Shown here: positions 54,376 through 64,000 of the stretch, one piece after another | How positions within the stretch are numbered: position 1 is the stretch's first letter | Layout: each line of letters opens with the position of its first letter | From: Gnetum montanum | Taxonomy: Eukaryota > Streptophyta > Gnetopsida > Gnetales > Gnetaceae | Reading direction: 5' to 3' | NCBI GenBank assembly: GCA_015680685.1 | Contig: MNCI01001825.1 | Location: 1,386,880-1,450,879, forward strand | DNA: 64,000 nt | The notes under the pieces: model-generated | The model's input: only the letters and a program-made list of their open reading frames with translations | Database searches by the model: none | What the model was told of the DNA's origin: nothing | Translations under genes and position numbers: made by a program

Positions 54376-56552
54376 CTATAGGTCTACAATTCAATTCAAA
54401 TTTAATGGATGTGAATATAATTCATTTAACTGTATCTCCTGAAATCTCTTAGGATAAATCCAATTAGTGATGAATTAGGTTAATTATTTCAAAAATTATG
54501 AAACAAAAGTTTGACTTTTAAAGCAAAATCTTATGGATTTCGAATGAAAAATATGGAAATCAATATGGTATCACAACGGAAATGTAGCAATACTCACGGT
54601 CATGAAATATACATAAGCGATGCAAGATTCTAAAAGATAAAGAAACATCCAAAATAAACAGCAAGTCCTGGCCCAAGTTGTCACTGCTGCAATAACAGAA
54701 ATTCAGACCATCAAATAACTCCATTCCAACTATCAAAACTTCACAGACAAAAATGCAAACTTTAAACTCCTAACGAAATCCTTGAAACATCAAAAATTAA
54801 AAACCAAGTGAAAGGAAGAATCCAACCCTAAAAAAGAATGATGAAATTAGCCATAGGTTCCTTAGAATAATAGAATCAAAATTTCCACAAATCATGGAAA
54901 TCCTGGACAGATCAGGGAAACCTTTACCACACACAAGAAAAGACAAAATTAGCTTCTCGTTAGACATTATATGTGATTTTTTGTTGTGAACCTATCATGC
55001 ACCTATCTTGGTTACCAAGGCTTCGGTAGCAAAGGGAGCAGTGTTGCTATGAAATGATCCAATAATTATGAAATCCTTGAAAGTCGCCAATGAATAGCCA
55101 ATCAAGGTTGCTTGCTGAATATCACACTAGCTATCAGAGCACTCTAAGAATAATGACATCTCAAAGGAGAGAACAAACTTAAGGATTCTTAGATGAACAT
55201 CTTTGCACTATTTTCATTGGTGACAATTCCCTAATTCATTGACTATCTCACCTATGAAGAAGTAGAAAGTTTCATTTGGATGAGATAAGAAAAGGACACA
55301 CATTATAAAAGAGGCATGAACAACAAATTAGTGTAGCAGAAATGTAAGTGCTTAAATGGATGTTGAATGAGATAAACTGCATAATAAAAACATTAAAGGA
55401 AGACTTGGAGTGGCTTCTATTTCAGATAAAGTACAAGGATGACATCTTAAATGATTTAGATATATGCAAAAAAAAAAAATTGAGCCTAAAAAGGGTTGCT
55501 ACATCACTATTCTTAGAAAGGCAGGTAAAGAAAATTACATGATAATGATGGCATACTTTAATATAAAACCAATACCGAGACAAAATGCTGCGATCCAAAT
55601 AGTCTTATCCCCTTCTGCCCCTTCTGCCCAACTGAAGGTTGTCCTTTATCCTCTTCAATGGGTAATTTCTCCAGATGTGACTACATGATTAGATGAGGCA
55701 TCTTTGTTAATAGTATTTCAGTAATACAAGGAACAAGCTAGACATTTTTTTGTGTTGGCATTTTTGTAAGAGCATCATGTAACCATTCATCAAAATTACA
55801 GATACAATCATGCCAGCTGCAATTTTTCATATGGAACTAGATGCAGAAAGCCAAACAAATAAACTAAAAATATCAAATAAAGAAAACAAGATTTCCATTA
55901 CTAAACATGTGCTACCAAATCTAGCTTAAAAAGAAAACATGTACTACCAAATCTAGCTCGAAAGGAAACATGCTGTGTATTCTTGTTGGCCAGGTGCTTC
56001 CTAAATGAACCACTGAGCCATGTAGTGTCATTGCATGCTATCCTGATCTATTTTTCTGGAACAAAAGCATCATCACCAAGATACATGTTGGATATCAAAG
56101 GAAGAAGCCATCTTTCATAACATCGAAACCATCCAAGAATTAATAACAGCACACTTTATTAAAAGAATTCAAACAAAATTCACATCTTAAACACTTCTAT
56201 CAAACTCAATAACATAGTAAAAGATTTTAAAAGCCTATTTGCAAAAATGTGAGAACATAAATGACATCAAATCGTGAGTCCAGATCCTCTACATAGTTGA
56301 ATAATGCATTTTGAGAAACAGGTTTTCAAAAAATTTCCATGATAGTTACAGATAGAAGACAACAAAAGGCACCATCAAATATATTTATTCTTGAAGTAGC
56401 AGCAAGTAGTTTATGCACATGCCTCGTAACCTTCGACTCCACCCCAAAACCTCAAACACAAAACAAAAAAAATACCTCAAACACCGAAACATAAATAAAA
56501 AATAAAAAGAAAGAGGAAATTTTATCGAAACTCCATCATTTCCAGACGTCTC
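54376..56552. other. Region without a supported gene
   Basis: AT-rich, possibly intronic. ORFs at 55348-55542 and 55464-55688 have no recognisable family. An imperfect 31-bp tandem duplication (ACATG(T)GCTACCAAATCTAGCT type) lies at 55903-55970. Confidence 0.4.
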
Positions 56553-57423
56553 TTACAAAGAAAGTCCTGCAAAAAGCATCTCCAGCTCTTCATTCTCTGA
56601 AGGTGACCGGGCCTGCATTACATCAGCAAAATTTTACTCCATAATAAACATGTAAATTCAAAGATGTCTTGCAATTATTATTTAATATAACAAGCATGAC
56701 CAAAGACTACAATTTTGAATGACATGATATTGAACTAGGACATGAAAGACAGATATAACTAATTCTAAAATTCTGATCCCGAAGTTTCAAAATCAACCTG
56801 ACTGGATAGAAGCTGTAGTATTTTCTTCAAAACTCCAATACGATGCACTGCATAACCACTGTTTGCTGCAAAGCTCATCATACGGTTCATTTCAGCATGG
56901 ATTGAAAAATCGGATTGGATGGGCAAATGGGCAGCCTTTTTCATAAATGGGATCCCAAAAACCTGAATAAATTGGGGTAAGAATTGGATTAAAATCACCA
57001 ATATTAAAAAATAGAACAGTTATATTCATCCATTTTGGTAGTTGCAATTTCCAATTTTTTTATCTGAGAGCTTAGTTAAAGTGGAAAATCAAATATAGAA
57101 ATTTTAAATTTCCATTGATATCCAAATTAGTAATAAATAATACAGTGTACTTAGAAAATCAATAAAAATATAACATGATTTAATAGATTAACTGTCCGAT
57201 TGGATATTGAATTGGCTTCAAGGTTACATTGGAATATATCACAGATCTTGCAATTAATTTCAGATTTATCAAACTATGCATTTCAGCATTGACAGCTGCT
57301 TTCTTTTCTGCATCCCTTGTTTCATTCACTGGTGTAAGTCCTTCAAACACATTCTTTGTAATGTCCATAGCTTTTGCAAAGTATAGTGCAGAACAAAGCA
57401 TGCAAGCTACTCTTATAAGCAAC
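56553..57423 (-). CDS. C-terminal exons of an unidentified protein-coding gene
   Basis: Three exons on the minus strand, all open and joined by phase-0 introns: 57423-57228 (acceptor CGTAG; LLIRVACMLCSALYFAKAMD, then a charged helix), 56962-56798 (acceptor TTTATTCAG, donor GTTGAT; FGIPFMKKAAHLPIQ, SFAANSGYAVHRIGVL) and 56612-56553 (acceptor TAATGCAG; SENEELEMLFAGLSL and TAA). The first exon uses donor GTAACC at 57227. The absence of stops and the good splice sites suggest a real gene or a young pseudogene. It is helical and cytosolic-looking, with no signal peptide in this part. I do not recognise the family. Upstream exons would lie to the right, beyond or between the transposons. Confidence 0.5.
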
Positions 57424-60007
57424 CTACGAGGAGATTCAGATTATCAAAATAGCATTTAAGCATAACTTAGACATTTATCAAGTCCAAAATATAGCTAAAA
57501 ATATTAATTAGCCTTTTCCTTAAACAAAATTCATGAATACACTTACAATAATAAAACCACCCGCACATAGGTTTTAGCTACATTTTATTTATATACGTGT
57601 GGTTAGTAGGAGGGTTGAGAATGCATGATAATAAAGATTCTAGTTCTCAACCAGTTGGTCCAAATGTATATGCCTCTAAACCTAGTGTATACCTGTTAAA
57701 CCTAGTGTATACCTGTTAGGAGACTCGGACTTTGCTTGTCACTACGTTTTCAGAAAATAAACTCGAACTCAGTGAATTACTGGGGTAACTTGCATCAAGG
57801 TGAAAATGATCCATGGAAAATTAGATTTTCATCCCTTTTGACCCTGCTAAATATTTTCAAATTCTGACCCACCTTGTGAGTTGTGAGTTACTTGCCTGGA
57901 AGGAGTTGGAAGGCAAAACACTATGAGTACTCTAGTGGAAGGAGTTTGGTAACTCTAGTGTATACAACTTCACCTCTTTGCAAGATCCCTAGGGTATGCA
58001 GCTTCAATATAACCACTTTACAACATATTAAGAAAAAACTATACATCAACTGACCCCTCGCGCTGTAGCAGTTACAGCAAAGAAATAAGATCATCTTCTT
58101 CTTAGCTGCGTCCAACAGTCCAACCGCACTGAAGATGACTGCTAAGAAGTTTGTATTTTTATGCCCCGCTAACGTTATAAAGTTTCTTTATCTTTTAAAG
58201 AGCTCTTCACATAATTGATATGATTCTGTCAGAAACCCATTTTTTCAACACGATTCTTTTTCTAGCTCAGCTTTTCCAAATCTACAATTTTGTTTTTCAG
58301 ATTTTTCATGAAATTGAAAAAACTGATAAAGTTTTGTAGAACATATTCGTTTTCACCCAATGATGGTTGCAGTTAAAAGTTCTGAATTTTAAACTCTTTT
58401 TATATATTTCATATTTTAGCATTTAGTGGTCTATAATTTCCATACAACAGGTGACTGATCAGTCATGTTCCGCCAGCGGAGGTATATTTCATCATCTCAA
58501 TGTAAAAAAATAAACTGATGAAAATTTGAACCGAGTTAAGACCCTTATTTTCTATGTTATGCGTTTCCACACCATTTATAATTAAGACGCACTCACTAAC
58601 GCTTATTTCAGCGTTATTTTGAACTGCGGTCATATATAATACCTTCCAATGTTAACAAAAATATTTGATTCTTCCCGGTTGCCAGAACTTTAACAATTAT
58701 ATTCTCAAGAAGTGCTCACAAATTTATGTAAATGAAAAGAATCCTTCTTTATACTAACTTTTGTATCAAATTCAGACAATATCGCAAACACAGCATAAAT
58801 TGATCCACATGATAACACTAGTAGCTATTAACACAACAAGACATTATGGATTTATAGTACATAACTATAAACTAAATCGTAATATCAGAATCTGAATTTA
58901 TTTACAGGTGCTGGCATGGGGTAATTAAATTTTATTTGCAGCATCAAGAACTTGAAGTATAACTTCACTAGAAATAAGCCCAATGACAGAAAACATTGCG
59001 TTAATAATTTGACGAAACGCCGTGTTTCCTATGAAAAAAGACAAGGATTGCCTACGTGAATTCCGAAGGTATTTTCAGATGTAACGGGGCAGATCTATCA
59101 GTTACAGTCGCTTGGTTTCATTTGATGCTTTAGACCATCGAATATTAGAACGCCTTCGCAATTCCAACAAAATACAAATAGTTTTGCAGGGTAAATGTTC
59201 CAATTTGTGGCGCTATAGGAAAAGTGAAAAACACTTGCAAGGAATTGGTTATCTTCGCTTGACGAAGGTTGTTAAGGTGAAAGAGAGACCTCGTAAATCA
59301 GAACCTTCTGATGTTCATCACATCCTTTTGAAATGTTTTCTACCTTGGATCATCACCTTTGTGTTGGTAGATTGCATCTAAAATAAAGAAAGTCTAAAAG
59401 GATGCCCAAAGATGGGCAATATCCAGATTTCTTAAAAGTGTATGGTACCACATTTAACATTGGTGGACGGTAACCAAGATCTCCTCGGAAGATTTTCCTT
59501 TGATTTTCTAGAAAGTTTCCCCTCAATGTTCTATCAATGCTTAACAATAGTCCACCACCAACAAAACTCATCTTATATATTATTATATATTGTACATCTG
59601 CATTGACATTTTTGATGATACAGAAAGTTCTCTATATTATCTAATACCAAGTTTCAATGTAGAATGAATGGTTGTCTCATTGATATTGTATGCTACAACG
59701 CTTGTAGGCCCCAAGAGCAGCAATGCATTTTGATCAAAAACATAGAAGATTTTTAAATCATTGTCACAGCAATTGATGAGAAATGATTTTCTTATGCTTG
59801 GTATTACTTGAATTATCATTCATAAAGGAGAAATTGTTTCATCTTCATTTTGAGATACCATAAAGTGACCTATTATAGTCTTGAAGCATTTATTCTACTT
59901 CAAGCTAAGCTTGTTCAAATCAAAAGCAATAGTTACTATTAATAATCATTACAGATCTTGATGCTCTACCACTAGAAAAAAAAGTTATTAAATCTTCTCT
60001 AGGATAG
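57424..60007. other. Region without a supported gene, possibly intron or promoter
   Basis: Less AT-rich than its surroundings between about 58440 and 59380. The plus-strand frame 59112-59381 has no recognised motif. A 20-bp perfect tandem duplication lies at 57677-57716. Further exons of the gene at 56553-57423 may be hidden here, but I could not place one. Confidence 0.35.
57677..57716. repeat. 20-bp perfect tandem duplication
   Basis: TAAACCTAGTGTATACCTGT occurs twice head to tail (57677-57696, 57697-57716). Confidence 0.9.
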
Positions 60008-60610
60008 TGTCACATCCCCATTCCCAAATGATGTGGTTGCCTAATGAAGATGGTGTCTCTTGATAACAAAGGTTATTGTTATCTTAACAAGACCTGAAAA
60101 GGTAGTTGTGATTAAGACCCAAAAGGGCATGTTGTAATAACGAAGGTGTCTCTTGAGGTAACCTTTGGGGTTTGACCAAATGCATTTATACTCAATGTTA
60201 GAGGTTGTGCTAGCATGGGAATGGTGGAGTCAGTATAGGCAAGTCATGGGTGGCGAAGCCAGTATAAGCAAGTCACAGGAAGTTGAGTGAAGCAAGACAG
60301 GAAGTGGACTGGGCATCCCTTCTAGCTAGGTTATAGGCCTAACCATGGTGGTAATGCTAGATTGCCTCTAAGGAATAGATGCCAAAAAAAGAAAATCCTA
60401 AGGAACACTCTTAGAGCACGATCTAGATATATTTTTCCATATCAATAAAGCATTCTTTTCTTTCTTTTTCTACATTTTTATTGTTATTTCTTTTATACAT
60501 AATGCTAAATATCACTTATATTTCACATTGGTATATTTTCTTTGCACACATAATGTATAATGTATCATATATTTGATATTTCCCATGACATCTAGGGATG
60601 GGATGCCACA
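60008..60610 (+). repeat. 5' LTR of a second gypsy element (iMet-primed)
   Basis: 603 bp, from TGTCACATCCC to GGGATGCCACA, ends nearly inverted. AATAAA occurs at about 60443. A primer site follows, so this is a 5' LTR rather than a solo LTR; the flanking 5-mers also do not match. No gag or pol is found downstream before the next LTR at 61309. Confidence 0.7.
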
Positions 60611-60612
60611 AT

Positions 60613-60624
60613 TGGTATTGGAGC
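60613..60624 (+). other. Primer-binding site, initiator Met-tRNA type
   Basis: TGGTATTGGAGC, two bases after the LTR, is TGGTATCAGAGC with two transitions. Confidence 0.7.
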
Positions 60625-61308
60625 AAACCATGACACAAGGACCATTCAGAATCATGGGCTGACAACATGAATCGGATGAAGAACCTTAAAGCCACAACAC
60701 ATGGAAAGCCATTAATCATCATCAGATGTATCATATGTTTGTGATGCAAGTCAGAAGATACCTTTCCATTGATTTCACAAACAGTGGATCAAGCATCTAG
60801 ATCCCACCAACCAACAAAGTTTCTTTCATGGATATCATTAACCGATGCAGATTTGATCACACCTCATCAAGCTTTATTAATTACAAGAGATGTTGGTAAG
60901 ATAATGATATACTAGTTCAAGTAACTCTTACCCAACTTAATACTATAATTATTAATTGATTAGGGTTATTGTTAAATTCTTTCCAGAAAGCTAGTAACCA
61001 GGACCTAAATTAATTTTGTTTTGTTGAAATTTACTATCCAAGTAATCTAGAAGATTCCAAGTTACCATATGTTAGCCTAGAAATGTCAATCCAACAAAAT
61101 AGCATAGTTTGGTCCTTTTAAGTCTTGAAAAATCAACTTTATTTTTTAACCATAAAACTACATCTAATGCGTAGTAGTAGTCAAGATCATTCCAATGGTA
61201 CAAATTTCATCTCAAATGAATTTATGGTTTGGGAGATATTGACGTTTAAATTTTTTTATTATGCATGCATTAAAATAATATTAAAATATTAAAATATTAA
61301 TTTATTAT
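60625..61308 (+). other. Leader of the truncated gypsy element, then AT-rich sequence
   Basis: Begins as expected for a leader (AAACCATGACACAAGG...), but no gag can be read. AT-rich ATTAAAATATT repeats occupy 61268-61303, directly before the Athila-like LTR. The truncation point is not defined. Confidence 0.4.
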
Positions 61309-61849
61309 TGATGGTACACGATATTGCGTCGTCCCCCACGATATCCCATATGCGATATTGCGGTGTGCCGCCAAGTCTATAAATAAGAGGTAACTCTCCC
61401 TTGTTTCTCATCTAGGTCTAGACCGTAGCGAAACTCTGGTAGCTTTTCCCCTCCAGAGATAGAATAATTTCCATGTGCCCGTAGTAGGAACTCCAAAGTA
61501 AACAGATCTTTATTTGAGCAAATATTGTACCTGAACACAAGTTTGTGTACGGAAATAAAGATGAACTTCTTGGATAAACCTTGTAGTGCATGGATTAAGC
61601 TAATTAGGATTTTATTTATTGTTTACCATTTAAATGCTTTATTAGTTAGTTAATTCTCTCTCAACCCTTCTCCCATAGTTAAGTGCATTCAGTATGACCA
61701 CTTCAAACACGTGTGTTACGCTTGGTGATCCTAGTAACGACTAGCATTTGGTAGCCAAGGTTGCATTNTAGTTTGCGGAGTTCGACTAGATCGCATGTGT
61801 AATGCTCGTATTCGTATGGTTGAGTGTAGGGGTACCTCGCCACTCATCA
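61309..61849 (+). repeat. 5' LTR of a plus-strand Athila-like element
   Basis: About 541 bp. The left end TGATGGTACACG is inferred; the right end GGGGTACCTCGCCACTCATCA is the same as in the other Athila-like LTRs, followed by the primer site. A TATAAATA box lies at 61378-61385. CGATAT(T) motifs are repeated directly upstream (61319-61362). It is shorter than the other Athila-like LTRs and its U3 is unrelated to theirs. One base is undetermined (n at 61768). Confidence 0.7.
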
Positions 61850-61869
61850 TTGGAACAGTTGTCGAGGAC
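61850..61869 (+). other. Primer-binding site, tRNA-Asp type
   Basis: TTGGAACAGTTGTCGAGGAC follows the LTR and matches the tRNA-Asp-type site TTGGCGCCGTTGCCGGGGAC at 15 of 20 positions. Three mismatches are transitions. Confidence 0.6.
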
Positions 61870-61994
61870 TAAGTTGTTTATGCGCTAAGTAGAACATAGG
61901 AAATCACTCACATCGTTGGGAGCCTAAACAAACCCTTAGGGTTAATTAAATGAAAATTTAAACAATGGTTAATCAGCACACTGAATAAGTTAAA

Positions 61995-63950
61995 ATGTCT
62001 TCTTCTACTAAGAAAAGCACTTTACCACCTAGGGATCACACTAGAGACAGTCGGCAACACCAAACACATGATCAAAAATCGCCAGTTCCTCAATAGTATC
62101 GAGTGGTATATACTCATCACGATGAGTATATACCTTATTTTACCTTTGTCCTCCATCAGGATGAACAATTGCATTAGAGAGACTTGCAAGGTAACACAGT
62201 GTTACCTCCAGATCAGGCAGTCGCTAACATGCTTCTTCGTGCTCTTGCACAGATAGGCATGATAGAATTATACGCTGAATACGTTGCGAAAGATTATGAC
62301 ATAAGGGATTACCATTCCACAGAATTGCAACGTCAATGGGATTCGAGGCAGGAGAGCCATCATACATTATTGAAGGGCAAAGGGGTTCCGCACGTCCTAA
62401 GTGAAACTGGAGGTGGTGAACCACTTATAATAGGTTCTCTATTGAATGATGTTCCCCCTCCTAATAATAGTGAGGAGGTGGGGTATCAGAACCTATGCTC
62501 CATGATACACAACCTTGGTTCTGATCCCCATGAATGTCAACTGTTCATTGAGGGAACAAAAACACATGACAAGGACAAGCATTTGGATCTTCATCACGAT
62601 CGGGGCCGTAGCCACCAAAGAGAAGGTAAGAAACATTATCATGGAGATGGTTCCCCTTCTTCTTCCCCTTCATCACATCATTCATCCTCTCCTTCCACAT
62701 CAGGACGCAGTCATAAAGACCACAATGGAGAGGATAAGGGTAACCAAAACGAGAGTCCTCGACGAGAGAGTTGAGAGCGAGGATGAGGGCAATCTAGAGA
62801 ATCTAGGCATGGTAGAAGGGAAAGTAGGGAAACACGTAGGCATCATAGACATCATGAGAGAGATGATCCTGACGAACGCCTACTTGCAACCCAAAGTATG
62901 TTAGACATTATGGAGGCTATGAGAATACCAACAAGGCATCAAAAAGATAGTTGGATCAAGCGATTAGACATGAACAATATCCCACGATTTGAGGGGGGAT
63001 ACAAAGCTGATCCATAGAATCACTTATAGGCATTCCATGATGCTTGCACCTTGCAAAATATTGAAAGTGAGTGGCAAAAATTAAAGTTGTTTCCTAGGAC
63101 ACTCATCAAGGAAGCGGAAAGCTAGTACTGGTCCTTAGAACCAGAGACCATTAGGAGATGGAGTACGATGCTAGAATTGGTTAATGATAAATATCAAACG
63201 TACTCTAGAGTATCCAACTTGCATAAGCAGATCCAAGGATGGAAGCAGCGTAATCACAAACCCTTGGATGCTACCATGGGTTGCTATTACGCATTGCTAC
63301 ATCGTTGCTCGGGCCATGGTTATGCACAATGGGATCAACTCCGCCACCTCGTGGATGGGCTAAGGTATGAAACTAGGAGAACCCTTCGGACTTATGCTCA
63401 AGGGAGACTATCTAAACTTAGATCCCATGAAGTTCATCGATTGTTGAAGAAAGTAGCTAAAGAAGAAAGGGAGCTACAGACAAGAAAAAGCACGGAAGAG
63501 TACAACCGCAATCCTTTCCTCCGGAAGAGGGAAGTGAGATTTTGTGATGAAGAGGATGAGTCATCACTCGAAGAGTTGGTGAATAGAAACGCTTCAGAAA
63601 CTAATAACAAAAGTGGTGGCTAAGGTAGATCAAATACAAGACTCCTTGGATAGTAGATTTGAACTTGTCTTGAAAGTCATAGAGGAGTCTAAGGAACGAA
63701 GTAGTGACCATGATAAGAAAAAGTGGAGATATTCAGGCCATGCACGTGACAAGGGTAAGGGGAAAATGACTATCACCGATGAGGTTGTGGATTTTGACAT
63801 GGACAATGATGGTGGATGTGAGATCTGCCAATACGACCATCCTAAGGGATGTTGCCCAATAATCTCACATCTACAAGAGTCTGGGGTGTATGCACTCAAC
63901 CCAAGACTTAACCAAAGGCAAGCACCTTGAAGGTTACCTTATCCCCAAGG
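61995..63950 (+). pseudogene. Athila-like gag (partial, runs toward the window end)
   Basis: ATG at 61995 (MSSSTKKSTLPPRDH) is chosen because the frame is open with few stops to 63623. Segments: YFTFVLHQDEQLH; NTVLPPDQAVANMLLRALAQ; a His/Ser-rich low-complexity stretch (62560-62770); then the capsid part IMEAMRIPTRHQKDSWIKRL, RFEGGYKADP, WSTMLELVNDKYQTYS, ERELQTRKSTEEYNRN. After a frameshift at about 63600 come DQIQDSLDSRFELVLKVIEE, a CEICQYDHPKGCCP zinc-like motif (63823) and VYALNPRLNQRQ. Seven stops (TAG and TGA) in the main frame. It is better preserved than the other Athila-like gags here. Confidence 0.75.
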
Positions 63951-64000
63951 TAACCCAAGGCAGTTCCACCAACCATTAATGTATTATCCAAGTGGAACTT

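Noticed and set aside
59112-59381. 89-residue plus-strand ORF as a small gene
   Set aside because: No recognisable motif, splice context or neighbours; it is within the range expected by chance in a region of higher GC.
60008-60610. Solo LTR
   Set aside because: The flanking 5-mers do not match and an initiator-Met-type primer site follows, so it is better read as a 5' LTR with a truncated interior.
1-64000. tRNA, rRNA or small nuclear RNA genes
   Set aside because: I saw no tRNA-like cloverleaf with A and B boxes and no rRNA-like conserved block while reading; only the short tRNA-complementary primer sites are present.

Overview
The window looks like nuclear DNA from a seed plant with a large, repeat-rich genome. 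A gymnosperm would fit, but that is an inference. Almost all of it is old LTR-retrotransposons, many nested in one another, with almost no ordinary gene space. There are no bacterial-type genes, no CRISPR array, and no rRNA or tRNA gene that I can see.

Layout from left to right. (1) 1-3650: the 3' end of a Ty1/copia element of SIRE/Maximus type, with a decayed envelope-like ORF (849-2270), a polypurine tract and a 3' LTR. (2) 5756-18327: a full-length, decayed Ty3/gypsy chromovirus of 12.6 kb (LTRs 5761-6520 and 17547-18322, initiator-Met primer site, gag, PR, RT, RNase H, integrase, chromodomain-like end). Its gag was hit by an Athila-like element, which became a solo LTR (7408-8255, 5-bp duplication GGTAT) plus a rearranged tandem copy (8256-11578). 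Its integrase zinc domain was hit by a Tat-like element that is now a solo LTR (14667-16286). (3) 19610-51657: an Athila-like element on the minus strand. Its 5' LTR is at 50748-51657, then gag, PR, RT, RNase H and IN run leftward to 44535; the rest lies at 20027-25057, with an extra coiled-coil ORF in the envelope position. (4) 25053-44539: a complete 19.5-kb Tat/Ogre-like element on the plus strand inserted into (3), with 1.7-1.8-kb LTRs, dual RNase H and intact RT and IN catalytic motifs. Between PR and RT it holds a 6-kb block that looks like an intron and carries a multi-exon gene in antisense. (5) 51658-53775: gag and 5' LTR of a second minus-strand Athila-like element. (6) 53776-60007: the only stretch with traces of ordinary genes, a DnaJ type-A pseudogene fragment and three in-frame C-terminal exons of an unidentified protein. 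(7) 60008-61308: LTR and leader of another gypsy element. (8) 61309-64000: LTR, tRNA-Asp-type primer site and gag of a third Athila-like element that runs off the window.

Insertion order can be read from the nesting: Athila-like and Tat-like LTRs interrupt the chromovirus, and the Tat element interrupts the Athila-like element. The decay pattern is consistent throughout. In-frame stops are mostly TAG where CAG (Gln) is expected, and primer sites differ from their tRNA complements mostly by C-to-T or G-to-A changes, as expected from deamination of methylated cytosines.

The most interesting signals are three. One is the antisense spliced gene inside the putative PR-RT intron of the Tat element. 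The second is three arrays in that element of a hairpin unit whose stems differ by paired changes while a TTAAACTAGC-like tail is kept. The third is that each LTR family here has its own short palindrome-rich motif array just upstream of its TATA box.
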